Below are positions 34,463-42,493 of a DNA stretch of 64,000 nucleotides, in pieces. This DNA comes from an uncultured Alphaproteobacteria bacterium (GTDB lineage: Bacteria > Pseudomonadota > Alphaproteobacteria > RF32 > CAG-239): positions 124,001 through 188,000 of the forward strand of contig CAJUKS010000001.1 of NCBI GenBank assembly GCA_910587405.1, written 5' to 3'. The notes below the pieces were generated by a model. It saw only the letters and a list, made by a program, of their open reading frames with translations. It was not told the origin of the DNA and ran no database searches. The position numbers were made by a program, and so were the translations under genes. The number at the start of each line of letters is the position of its first letter. Positions within the stretch are counted from its first letter, which is position 1.

Positions 34463-35908
34463 ATGTGGCAAGTGGTTTTAATGATCAACGGCTATTTTAT
34501 CAGCATTCTCGGCGCTGCCATGCTGGTCGCTGCCGGCTATGATATTTATACAACTTCCGCTTCGTGGTCATATTTTCTCAATTCGGCGATGTTTTGCCTG
34601 TTTATCGGTTTATCGCTTTTTCTTTCCAACCGGGCTCCGATAAAAAGCATCAGCGTCCGACAGGGGTATTTGCTGACCACCAGCAGCTGGGCGGCGGTTT
34701 CGCTGTTGTCGGCCATTCCTTTTATTTTGTACGGCACTACGTCAAATTTTCATGACGCTTTGTTCGAGGCGGTGTCGGGCCTTTCGACGACCGGCGCGAC
34801 CATCCTCAACGATATTGAAAGTCTTCCCAAAGCGGTTTTGTTGTGGCGTTCAATGCTTACGGCAATGGGCGGTATCGGAATTGTGATGTTTGCGGTGGCG
34901 CTGCTGCCGTTTTTGGGTATCGGCGGCATGCAGATGTTTCAGCGTGAAAATTCCGACCTTAACGATAAGTTTATGCCCAAGTTCCATTATATTGCCAAAC
35001 GGATTTTTCTGGTTTATCTGTTTTTTTGCGTTCTGTGCGCCGTTTGTCTGTATTTTGCGGGGATGGGTTGGTTTGATGCGGTTAACCACGCGATGTCAAC
35101 GATTGCGACCGCCGGTTTTTCCACTAAAAACAAATCAATTCTCTACTTTGACAATGTGAAGATTGAAGCTGTTATTTCCGTCTTTATGTTGCTGGGGGCG
35201 CTGCCGATGACTTTTTATATTGTTTTGTTGCAAAACAAGTTTCATCAGTCGCTGCGGACGGAGCAGGTTGTCAGTTTTTTAAAAGTGCTGTTCTTTTTTA
35301 TTGTCGGAACGTCCTTTTGCCTGGTATTCATGGGCGTATACGACAACTTTTGGACGGCGTTGCGTTACGCTTCGTTCAATATTATCTCAATTACAACTTC
35401 GACCGGTCTGACTTCGGTGAATTATCTGGCCTGGGGGGTGTTGTTTCAAACTTTGTTTATCATATTTGCCTTTACCGGCGGTTGTACCGGGTCGACGGCC
35501 GGTTCGGTTAAGATATTCCGCTGGCAGGTTGTGTGGGCTTATCTCAAACAGTCCATGATTACGGCGGTTGACCCTAATCGGGTGGTGCCGGTAAAAGTCA
35601 AGCAATATACGATAGATCCCGGAATTATTTCGTCGGTTTTGGTGTTTGTGATGTCGTTTTTCGGGGTGATTATGGCGGTAACGCTGTTGCTGGCGTTTAC
35701 CGGGTTGGATTTTGCCACTGCTTTTAGCGCCGCTGTTGCCACGGTTACCAACTCGGGACCCGGAATTGTCGCCTCGATCGGGCCGGACGGAAATTATGCG
35801 TCACTTTCCGTTGTTGCCAAATATGCCCTGATGGCGGCGATGCTGCTGGGCCGTTTGGAAGTTTTGACGGTGTTGGTTGTATTTACCAAAAACTTTTGGA
35901 GGAAATAA
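34463..35908 (+). CDS. trkH: TrkH family potassium uptake channel
   Basis: Inner-membrane channel subunit, 481 aa, for K+ uptake. The four pore-loop repeats are visible: SGLSTTGATI, STIATAGFST, SITTSTGLTS and VTNSGPGIVAS, each with a selectivity-filter glycine. About ten helices surround them. The regulatory partner TrkA is not in this window. Start 34463 lacks a strong ribosome site; ATG 34481 is an alternative. Confidence 0.92.
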   Translation: MWQVVLMINGYFISILGAAMLVAAGYDIYTTSASWSYFLNSAMFCLFIGLSLFLSNRAPIKSISVRQGYLLTTSSWAAVSLLSAIPFILYGTTSNFHDALFEAVSGLSTTGATILNDIESLPKAVLLWRSMLTAMGGIGIVMFAVALLPFLGIGGMQMFQRENSDLNDKFMPKFHYIAKRIFLVYLFFCVLCAVCLYFAGMGWFDAVNHAMSTIATAGFSTKNKSILYFDNVKIEAVISVFMLLGALPMTFYIVLLQNKFHQSLRTEQVVSFLKVLFFFIVGTSFCLVFMGVYDNFWTALRYASFNIISITTSTGLTSVNYLAWGVLFQTLFIIFAFTGGCTGSTAGSVKIFRWQVVWAYLKQSMITAVDPNRVVPVKVKQYTIDPGIISSVLVFVMSFFGVIMAVTLLLAFTGLDFATAFSAAVATVTNSGPGIVASIGPDGNYASLSVVAKYALMAAMLLGRLEVLTVLVVFTKNFWRK

Positions 35909-35909
35909 A

Positions 35910-36449
35910 ATGCTGGGACAAAACGGATACGTTAACGGAACCATGACCAAGGACGAAACGATCAAGGTGCAGGCAAAATATCATTGGATTAAATGGTTGT
36001 GGTTTTATTTCATGTTTGCAACTCTCGGGCTGGTGGCGCTGGCCTGCATTTCGCTTGCGTTTACCTTTTATCTCAACAAAAATATTGAAGCGGCGGCGGG
36101 GCTGGCGGTTTTGGGAGGTCTTTTAGGTGTTTATCCTTTTGTTTTGTATTTGTCCCTGCATCTGACCGAAATGGTTTGCACCAATCGCCGGGTGGTGTAT
36201 AAAACCGGGATTATCTCAATAAAAACCGAAGAAATAAAGACCGAGCGTATCGAATCAATCCAGATTAAACAAACTTTCTGGGGCAGGGTGTTAGGCTACG
36301 GCAACATTCTTTTTTCGGGAACCGGGAGCGCCAAAGTCGAATTTTATGACGTTGACAATCCGCTGCAGGTGAAAGCCAGAATAGAAGAAGCCGTCGATGA
36401 GAGCAATCGCGAACGCGACGCACGGCCGCATGAAAATAACCGGGATTAG
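35910..36449 (+). CDS. Membrane protein with bacterial PH domain (YdbS/YdbT-like)
   Basis: 179-aa protein with two hydrophobic helices (about 32-55 and 64-84) followed by a bacterial PH-like domain. The latter shows VCTNRRVVYKTGIISIKTEEI and RIESIQIKQTFWGRVLGYGN, a typical pattern. The role of these domains is not settled; cell-envelope stress or membrane-lipid functions have been suggested. The ATG at 35910 is preceded by GGAGGA, only one base after the trkH stop, so the two are cotranscribed. Confidence 0.82.
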   Translation: MLGQNGYVNGTMTKDETIKVQAKYHWIKWLWFYFMFATLGLVALACISLAFTFYLNKNIEAAAGLAVLGGLLGVYPFVLYLSLHLTEMVCTNRRVVYKTGIISIKTEEIKTERIESIQIKQTFWGRVLGYGNILFSGTGSAKVEFYDVDNPLQVKARIEEAVDESNRERDARPHENNRD

Positions 36450-36485
36450 GGGCGGCCGCCGAAAGAAAAATATGCGTTCAAAACA

Positions 36486-36510
36486 TAAAAACTGCCCGGA
36501 AAGCCGGGCA
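36486..36510 (-). terminator. Terminator of the lpxA-lpxI-lpxB operon
   Basis: On the minus strand CTGCCCGG and CCGGGCAG close a CTTT loop, followed by TTTTTATG. It lies 25 bases after the lpxB stop. Confidence 0.85.
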
Positions 36511-36534
36511 GAATCAGAGCCAAAATTTGTATAT

Positions 36535-37707
36535 TTACACTTTTCGGGCATCGGCGATAATTTGCAAAATAACATCCGCCGCTTTTTCGCTGGGGGTTTG
36601 TTCGCCCAACCCCAATACCTCGCGCACTTTTTTAAAGCCTTCCGCCTGGTGACGGTAGAAGCTGTCTTGCTCAAGAAAGCGGTTGATATATAAAACGATG
36701 TTTGATGCGACGCATCTTTCCTGCAACAGTTCGGGAACAATTTCGCGACCGAGCAGGATGTTTGAAAGATTGACAAACTGAATGTGTAAAAAGTGTTTGA
36801 CCAACGCTGCAGTTACCGGCGCAACCTTATACCCGATCACGTGCGGCACATCTGCAATCGCCAGTTCCAAGGCGACGGTTCCCGAAGCGGCAATGGCCGC
36901 GGCGGCAGCACTCATCGCGTTGTGGCGGTCTTCTTCGCCTTCCACCACCAGCACCGGCAACGGATTATTCTTAAGCATGTTTTTAACCCGTGCCGCCACC
37001 GTTTTAACCGTCGGAATGACAAAAAACAGTTCCGGATGCTGTTGCTTCAGCATTTGTGCGGCTTCCAAAAATATCGGCAGCAGCCGCGACACTTCGTTAT
37101 GTCGCGATCCCGGCAACAGGCAAATGATTTTTTGCGCGGCGTCAATACGGTATTTGCGACGGAAAATTTCCCGATCGCCGTGAACCACCGGACTCTCGAT
37201 AACCGGATGGCCGACAAAAGTGGTCGGCAGCCCGTAAGGCGTGAAATATTTCGGTTCCTGAGGAAGCAGGGTAAGAAGATGATCAACGTATTTGTACATG
37301 GTACGGGCGCGTTTCTTTTTCCAGGCCCAAACCTGCGGTGCCACATAGTGAATTTGCGGAATGCCGGTTTTGAGGGCACGCAGTTTTTTTTGTACCCGGC
37401 TGCCGAAACTCCAGCTGTCGATAGAGATGACAACGTCGGGGTGAAGACGGACGATGTCGTTGACGGTTTGTCCGATTCTTTTAAGAACTCTCGGAATACT
37501 GGGAATAACTTCGCAAAGTCCCATAATCGCCAGTTCGGAAATATCAAACAAAGAGCTCATGCCTTCTTTTTCCATCGTGTCCCCGCCGATGCCGAAAAAC
37601 TCGGCTTTACCGCCGGTTTTCTTCTTGATTGCCCGCATCAGCCGGGCTCCCAGGGCATCACCGGAAGGTTCTCCGGCAATCAGATAAATTTTCAAATTAT
37701 TGTTCAA
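36535..37707 (-). CDS. lpxB: Lipid-A-disaccharide synthase LpxB
   Basis: Joins UDP-2,3-diacylglucosamine and lipid X to form the lipid A disaccharide at the inner membrane; GT19 fold. The N-terminus IYLIAGEPSGDALGARLM and FFGIGGDTM, IHYVAPQVWAWKK and CLLPGSRHNEV are hallmark segments. No ATG lies near the start. The TTG at 37707 was chosen because GGGAG sits six bases upstream and it gives MNNNLKIYLIAGEPSG; 390 aa is close to the usual 382. It overlaps the lpxI stop by 11 bases, implying coupling. Confidence 0.93.
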   Translation of the reverse strand: MNNNLKIYLIAGEPSGDALGARLMRAIKKKTGGKAEFFGIGGDTMEKEGMSSLFDISELAIMGLCEVIPSIPRVLKRIGQTVNDIVRLHPDVVISIDSWSFGSRVQKKLRALKTGIPQIHYVAPQVWAWKKKRARTMYKYVDHLLTLLPQEPKYFTPYGLPTTFVGHPVIESPVVHGDREIFRRKYRIDAAQKIICLLPGSRHNEVSRLLPIFLEAAQMLKQQHPELFFVIPTVKTVAARVKNMLKNNPLPVLVVEGEEDRHNAMSAAAAAIAASGTVALELAIADVPHVIGYKVAPVTAALVKHFLHIQFVNLSNILLGREIVPELLQERCVASNIVLYINRFLEQDSFYRHQAEGFKKVREVLGLGEQTPSEKAADVILQIIADARKV

Positions 37708-38542
37708 GATAATCTCCCGGTTCAATTCCGATAATAAACAGGCCGGCTTTGTCGGCGGCGCGGATGACTTCCGCTTCGTCGACAATCAGCGTGTTTCCGG
37801 CATGAACGGCCAGCCCGTTCAAACCGCTGGCTTTGGCGTTTTCAATGGTTCGGGTGCCGATGGTCGGCAGATCAATCCGCATATCCTGCTGGGGTTTGCG
37901 CAATTTTACCAGAACACCGCCGTTTCCTTTGCGTTTATAAGCGCTGCAGCGTTTGATCAGTTCATCGGTTCCTTCAATCGCCTCTACGCCCAGCACCAAC
38001 CCCTGCTGCACCACAACCGACTGTCCGATATCGAGTCTCCCTAACTCAAAGGCAGCAGCAACGCCGCGGCGAATATCGACATAGTCGTCTTTGCCGGGTT
38101 TGACTTTTCCGAGAATGCCCGGGCGGACCAAAATGTTGTTCATGACTTCGTGAATGCCGACGACCCGCATTTTCTCGGCTTCTATTTCCTTAATTAAGGC
38201 GCGCAGAATCCCGTCGTCGCCAAGAGCCTTAACGCCGATTTTGGTAAAAAACGCGGTGGTGCGCATATCGGGAATCAGTTCTTTGAAACTTGGACGGCGG
38301 ATGGTGCCGATCATAACCACTTCTTCGACTTTTTCGTCGCGGAAGCGCTTAAAACCGGTGCCGGCTTGCCCGAGACGGATCCATAAGTGCGGAATTTCGT
38401 CATTGAACAGGGCGGGATCTGCGTTGCCTTCAATGGCAATAACGAAAAAGTCGCGTCCGACGGTTTGGCAATGGCGAATCAAACTGCGGGGGAGACTTCC
38501 TCCCCCGGCAATGATGCCCAGTTTTTTGGCTTTGTCTTCCAT
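37697..38542 (-). CDS. lpxI: UDP-2,3-diacylglucosamine diphosphatase LpxI
   Basis: Hydrolyses UDP-2,3-diacylglucosamine to lipid X and UMP. Alphaproteobacteria use LpxI in place of LpxH. The 281-aa protein has the N-terminal Rossmann-like KLGIIAGGGSLPRSLIRH. Its C-terminal domain (former DUF1009) shows RIDLPTIGTRTIENAK and GLAVHAGNTLIVDEAEV. The gene lies between lpxA and lpxB, which supports the identification. Confidence 0.93.
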   Translation of the reverse strand: MEDKAKKLGIIAGGGSLPRSLIRHCQTVGRDFFVIAIEGNADPALFNDEIPHLWIRLGQAGTGFKRFRDEKVEEVVMIGTIRRPSFKELIPDMRTTAFFTKIGVKALGDDGILRALIKEIEAEKMRVVGIHEVMNNILVRPGILGKVKPGKDDYVDIRRGVAAAFELGRLDIGQSVVVQQGLVLGVEAIEGTDELIKRCSAYKRKGNGGVLVKLRKPQQDMRIDLPTIGTRTIENAKASGLNGLAVHAGNTLIVDEAEVIRAADKAGLFIIGIEPGDYLEQ

Positions 38543-38553
38543 CGGGTCTCCCG

Positions 38554-39354
38554 TTACATTTCCGCTGTCATGATGTTGCGGCGACCTTTGAGCGCTTCGT
38601 CGATAAAGGCGATCATTTCCATGATCATGGCGTCGTCCTTATATTTTTCGTGCGCTTCGGCCAGACGTTCGACAAATGTGCCGTTTTTGCCTTTGAAAAT
38701 AAACATAAAAGCACGGGTAATGCTTTTGACGGTTGCTTCTTCGAAACCGCTGCGTTTGAGACCGATAACGTTCAAGCCGCGCAGTTTTCCGCGTTCGCCG
38801 GTAACAATGCCGAACGGAATAACGTCGCGGTCAACGCCGGACAAACCGCCGATCATGGCCTTGCGGCCGATGCGGCAGAATTGGTGTACGGCCGAGTTGC
38901 CGCCCAAAATGGCGCCGTCGCCGACCCGTACGTGTCCGCCGATGACGGCGTTGTTGGTCATAATGACGTTGTTGCCGACCACACAGTCGTGAGCGACGTG
39001 GCAGTTAACCATAAACATGCCGTTATCGCCGACGGTGGTGGTAAAGTGTTCTTTGGGCGTGCCGCACTGCATGGTGACGTTTTCGCGGATGATGTTGTTT
39101 TTGCCGATAATCAATTTGGCTTCGGGCTGAAACTCATTGCCGTGGTCCTGCGGGCCGCCGCCGAGAACCGCACCCGGAAATACGATCGTGCCTTCGCCGA
39201 TGGTGGTATCGTTCATAACCGTGACGTTAGAAATCAATTGTACGTTTTCCATAATTTTAGCTTTGGAACTGATAACGCAAAAAGGTCCGATTTTGGCGCT
39301 GGAGGCAATTTGGGCACCGTCTTCAATGACGGCGGTAGGGTGAATGTTGGTCAT
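38554..39354 (-). CDS. lpxA: UDP-N-acetylglucosamine acyltransferase LpxA
   Basis: First enzyme of lipid A synthesis, 266 aa. Left-handed beta-helix with hexapeptide repeats from MTNIHPTAVIEDGAQI onward. The catalytic His is in VNCHVAHDCVVGNN. The C-terminal helical part LNVIGLKRSGFEEATVKSIT is typical. lpxD and fabZ, often upstream in this class, are not here; the neighbour is an unrelated small membrane protein gene with its own terminator. Confidence 0.95.
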   Translation of the reverse strand: MTNIHPTAVIEDGAQIASSAKIGPFCVISSKAKIMENVQLISNVTVMNDTTIGEGTIVFPGAVLGGGPQDHGNEFQPEAKLIIGKNNIIRENVTMQCGTPKEHFTTTVGDNGMFMVNCHVAHDCVVGNNVIMTNNAVIGGHVRVGDGAILGGNSAVHQFCRIGRKAMIGGLSGVDRDVIPFGIVTGERGKLRGLNVIGLKRSGFEEATVKSITRAFMFIFKGKNGTFVERLAEAHEKYKDDAMIMEMIAFIDEALKGRRNIMTAEM

Positions 39355-39399
39355 GGGTTTAGATCCTTAAGTTTTATGGTTAATGTTATTAGTGGTAAC

Positions 39400-39419
39400 T
39401 TACAAAGATATGCTTGTAA
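39400..39419. repeat. Inverted repeat upstream of lpxA
   Basis: TTACAA (39400-39405) and TTGTAA (39414-39419) flank eight bases in the 130-base leader of lpxA. It could be an operator; no regulator is known from the sequence. Confidence 0.4.
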
Positions 39420-39487
39420 AGTAAAAACACAAAAGTTTACCATATATTTCAGTTCTTTTGTCGCCCAAGACAGATTTGCTGCAACCA

Positions 39488-39520
39488 TAAAAAAAGAGAG
39501 CGCCGTCGGGCACTCTCTTT
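39488..39520 (-). terminator. Terminator of the 98-aa membrane-protein gene
   Basis: On the minus strand AAAGAGAGTGCC pairs with GGCGCTCTCTTT (one mismatch), followed by a run of seven T. Confidence 0.8.
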
Positions 39521-39543
39521 CAAAGTTGCGGACACTCAAGTCC

Positions 39544-39840
39544 TTACTCGGAGACTTTCCTGTTGAGCAGGTCAAGAACCCGGTTGTAGGCCCTCATCTT
39601 TCCGACTTTGTAATCCGATGTGTCTTCTTTGTTCCCGCGGCTCAGCTTTTGCTGGTCACAAAACTGCGTTTGCAGTTTTTTCAGCTTGTCTTTGGAAACG
39701 TTGTCGGCCAAGTCTCCCATCATTTCGAGAATGGTGTCGACTTCGGCGCTGTACTGGTTCCGGCTGCTGGAGCGGGTAACGATAACGATCACGGCAACAA
39801 TTGCAATGACCAAAAAGAAGAATACGATTAAGTAAGGCAT
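39544..39840 (-). CDS. Small single-pass membrane protein of unknown function (98 aa)
   Basis: The N-terminus is a single helix (MPYLIVFFFLVIAIVAVIVI, residues 1-20) followed by a soluble, charged segment of about 75 residues predicted helical (TILEMMGDLADNVSKDKLKK). No family was recognised. The ATG at 39840 starts directly with the membrane helix; an extended frame to 39927 would add a polar leader without support. The ribosome site is weak. A terminator follows, so it is probably monocistronic. Confidence 0.65.
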   Translation of the reverse strand: MPYLIVFFFLVIAIVAVIVIVTRSSSRNQYSAEVDTILEMMGDLADNVSKDKLKKLQTQFCDQQKLSRGNKEDTSDYKVGKMRAYNRVLDLLNRKVSE

Positions 39841-39933
39841 AATTATTGTATTAAAGGTTATTTTATGGCCTGTATTATGCTCCGTTTTTTGTCTAAAGTC
39901 AACAAAAATCATTTTGACTGAAAACATAAAGAC

Positions 39934-39964
39934 AAAAAAAGTCCTGCGCTGCGGCAGGACTTGC
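39934..39964 (-). terminator. Terminator of gcrA
   Basis: AAGTCCTGC and GCAGGACTT close a short loop (39939-39946 with 39955-39962). On the minus strand it ends in seven T. The gcrA stop lies at 39979. Confidence 0.87.
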
Positions 39965-39978
39965 TAAAACAGACAATT

Positions 39979-40467
39979 TTATTTTTTGTTGGGCTTGACA
40001 TAAGCCAGTGCGGCGTGTTCTTCGCAATAAGTCTGCCCGACTCTTACTTTGCGACCGCAAAAGCGAAAGTTTTCGTCTTTGGGATCGCCGATCGGCCAAC
40101 GGCAGGTGTGATTGTCGAGATCGGTCAGTTTAACATCCCCCGAAGCAACGTTCTTGGCCGGAGTAGGGCGAAAGCCCGTATTTGCGGGCAGTGTTGCCGC
40201 ATCGGTCTTTCCTTCGTCGCGGGAAGATTTTCGCTCTGCTTTGAGCTTGGCTGCCGGTGTTTTTTCGGTGTTGTTTTCAACCGCGGCTTCTGACGTTTCT
40301 TCGTCTTTTTTGCGGATCGGAGATGGGCGCGCGTCCAGTTGCAGGCGGTGAACTTTGCCGACGATGGAGTTTTTGGAAACACCGAGGCGTTTACCGATTT
40401 CTCCGGTAGTCAACCCCTGTTTCCACATGATTTTGAGGTCTTCAACCATTTTGTCTGTCCAGGCCAT
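39979..40467 (-). CDS. gcrA: GcrA cell cycle regulator
   Basis: 162-aa sigma70 co-activator specific to alphaproteobacteria. The N-terminal MAWTDKMVEDLKIMWKQGLT and the helix-turn-helix GEIGKRLGVSKNSIVGKVHR bind methylated GANTC DNA. The C-terminus CRWPIGDPKDENFRFCGRK and YCEEHAALAY form the sigma-interacting part. A charged linker joins them. A GAGTC site lies 59 bases upstream of the start, so methylation-dependent control of gcrA itself is plausible. Confidence 0.95.
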   Translation of the reverse strand: MAWTDKMVEDLKIMWKQGLTTGEIGKRLGVSKNSIVGKVHRLQLDARPSPIRKKDEETSEAAVENNTEKTPAAKLKAERKSSRDEGKTDAATLPANTGFRPTPAKNVASGDVKLTDLDNHTCRWPIGDPKDENFRFCGRKVRVGQTYCEEHAALAYVKPNKK

Positions 40468-40525
40468 AGCCGCATCTCCCTTAAAAAGTTAACGTACGAA
40501 GGAATAGTAAATCAATATTTTTGAC

Positions 40526-40530
40526 GAGTC
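40526..40530. promoter_or_regulatory. GANTC methylation site in the gcrA / secreted-protein intergenic region
   Basis: GAGTC sits about midway between gcrA (start 40467) and the divergent gene at 40613. In Caulobacter-type cells CcrM methylates GANTC and GcrA reads it. Whether this organism has CcrM is not visible here. Confidence 0.4.
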
Positions 40531-40576
40531 TAGCATTTTCTTTGTCAGAAGTTCTTTATTAATGGAAATATTGGTG

Positions 40577-40582
40577 TATAAT
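40577..40582 (+). promoter_or_regulatory. Candidate -10 element of the secreted-protein gene
   Basis: A perfect TATAAT at 40577-40582 would start transcription near 40589, 24 bases before the ATG at 40613. No clear -35 is present. Confidence 0.4.
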
Positions 40583-40612
40583 TTATGAGAATTGAAAAAT
40601 ACGGAAGATGCC

Positions 40613-41854
40613 ATGAGATTTATATATGCCTGTTTGGTCCTGATGACCGTTGTTTTGGCAAGCGCGGCTGCGGAAGCGGTGACACCGGCAGATTATGCCG
40701 GGCGGTTTGAAGTGGATATGAAAGAAGATATTCCGCCGTTGGAGGAACTGCGGCGGATGTTTGCCCCCAAACCGGTTTATGACCGCAAATTTGATTATTT
40801 TTGGAATATCGGCAAAGTATTCGACAAGGGGTTTGCTCAGACAATCCGCAGTTACGGAACCCGCCAAACCCGGTTGAAATGGCCCGGCGAGGAGACGATG
40901 CTGGAGCAGCTCAAAAACACGCCGAAAGAGTATTATCCGTACATCGGTCCCTATTTGCACACCATTCCGGGCATTTCGGAAAAAGTTCTCAACCTTCCGG
41001 GGATCAAAGAGACCAAAAACCGGTTTCCGAAACGCATTGCCCCTCAGTTGGCCGATATCGAAAATCTTGAATTTATGTCGCCGGCGTTGTATTTTGTGTT
41101 GATGCCGGAATTATGGAAAGACAATGACGTCAGCCGTGAAAAAATGAAATTTCAACGGTTGCCGCAAACCAACCGTTACGATACCGCATTTATCAAAAAA
41201 GTGATGGAGACGGTACCGCCGGAAGATTATGCGCCGGGAGCAACACCGCAGGAACCGCTGCAAAGCCGGTTGCGGACTATTTCGCCCGATGCAACGTCGC
41301 CGCTGACCGGAAAGGACGTTCAGGCGGTGGCCCGCAGCCTGGAAGCGTTGGCGGATTATGGGGAGAACATCAACAACAAGGCCAAAATCATTGAAGCCGG
41401 TGCATTGTTGGATGCATGGGAAAATTCGAAAGGAACCGGCGCGATTCTGCCCAACATCAAAGATTTGGTCAATCCGTGCCAGCGGCTGGTGCAAAAAATC
41501 AAGATGCAGGGGATGGAGCACGAATTCAGCGAAATTATCGCCGGAGAAGGCTTTAATATGGAAGAATGGGCCTATACCTGTGACAAGACGATTAAGGCTT
41601 ATCGGGTTTTGAGGATGTCAACCCCAGAATTGATGACACTGCTTTTATATAAGAGAAACGTTTACCAAAACCAGCTCAACGCCTATCCCGAAAAGATTGC
41701 GCCGAGCGTGGCCGTGACAATGCAAAGCATGGTGGAAATGTACAAAGCGCCGCTGAATGACGTTCTGGAAGTCAAAAAGAACCATCAGGCGGTAAAAGAC
41801 GCTTTTGAGAAGATAAAATACCGAATCGTCTTTCAACCGATATTTTTAAAATAA
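40613..41854 (+). CDS. Secreted or periplasmic protein of unknown function (413 aa)
   Basis: A signal peptide (MRFIYACLVLMTVVLASAAA, cleavage near AEA-VTPADY) leads to a mature protein of about 390 residues with no membrane segments. It is mostly helical and rich in charged residues. Features include WPGEETMLEQLKNTPKEYY, an EDYAPGATPQEP proline-rich loop, and cysteines in VNPCQRLV and AYTCDKTI. No known domain was recognised. The ATG at 40613 has GGAAG six bases upstream and opens straight into the signal peptide. It is divergent from gcrA and is followed by rpoZ with its own promoter. Confidence 0.75.
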   Translation: MRFIYACLVLMTVVLASAAAEAVTPADYAGRFEVDMKEDIPPLEELRRMFAPKPVYDRKFDYFWNIGKVFDKGFAQTIRSYGTRQTRLKWPGEETMLEQLKNTPKEYYPYIGPYLHTIPGISEKVLNLPGIKETKNRFPKRIAPQLADIENLEFMSPALYFVLMPELWKDNDVSREKMKFQRLPQTNRYDTAFIKKVMETVPPEDYAPGATPQEPLQSRLRTISPDATSPLTGKDVQAVARSLEALADYGENINNKAKIIEAGALLDAWENSKGTGAILPNIKDLVNPCQRLVQKIKMQGMEHEFSEIIAGEGFNMEEWAYTCDKTIKAYRVLRMSTPELMTLLLYKRNVYQNQLNAYPEKIAPSVAVTMQSMVEMYKAPLNDVLEVKKNHQAVKDAFEKIKYRIVFQPIFLK

Positions 41855-41900
41855 TATAACGTAAAAACAACGAATTAAAATGTTTAAAAACAGATTTTTA

Positions 41901-41929
41901 TTGCAATCGGGCGGTAAAAAGGCTATAGT
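41901..41929 (+). promoter_or_regulatory. Sigma70-type promoter of rpoZ-rsh
   Basis: TTGCAA at 41901-41906 and TATAGT at 41924-41929 are separated by 17 bp. The start would be near 41936, with a 36-nt leader to the rpoZ ATG at 41972 (AAGGT upstream). Confidence 0.65.
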
Positions 41930-41971
41930 TCGGGCAAAATTTTGTTTTAATTAACTACGAAGGTAAAAAAA

Positions 41972-42469
41972 ATGGCAAGAGTAACAGTCGAAGACTGCAT
42001 TGATAAAATTCCCAACCGTTATGAACTGCTGATGGTCGCAACCCAGCGTGCCAAGGATATATCGGCCGGTTCTCCGATCACGGTTTCGCGCGATAATGAC
42101 AAAAACCCGGTGATCGCTTTGCGTGAAATCGCCGAAGAAAAGGTCAATATTGAAGATTTGCAAAAATCTTTGGTGATGGGACTGCAGAAATATGTTGAAG
42201 TTGAGGAACCGGAAGAGGAAGAAATGGAGATTCTGGCGGCGGAAAAAGAACTTTCCGAGTTGGACGAACAGTTCTCCGGACTGTTGCTGGACAATGAAAT
42301 GTCTGACGCAATGCAGGTTCACGGCGTTGACGACGATAATTTGGATCTGGACGGCGACGAAGCCGTTGATGCCGATCTGGACGTCGATTTGGACGGTGAA
42401 GACGAAGATCTCGGTTTTGACGATGCCGCCGAAATCGGCGATGACAATCTGGATGAATTTGAAGAATAG
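41972..42469 (+). CDS. rpoZ: RNA polymerase omega subunit with long acidic tail
   Basis: The first 65 residues are a standard omega (MARVTVEDCIDKIPNRYELL, ATQRAKDISAG, NPVIALREIAEEKV), which binds the beta' subunit and aids assembly. At 165 aa it is longer than the usual 70-130. From about residue 76 the chain is strongly acidic (EEPEEEEMEIL; then an Asp-rich tail from about 113 to 165). rpoZ before rsh is conserved in proteobacteria. The tail may contact ppGpp-related factors or basic partners, but that is inference. Confidence 0.93.
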   Translation: MARVTVEDCIDKIPNRYELLMVATQRAKDISAGSPITVSRDNDKNPVIALREIAEEKVNIEDLQKSLVMGLQKYVEVEEPEEEEMEILAAEKELSELDEQFSGLLLDNEMSDAMQVHGVDDDNLDLDGDEAVDADLDVDLDGEDEDLGFDDAAEIGDDNLDEFEE

Positions 42470-42493
42470 TCACGAGCTGGAATATACGGGCCG

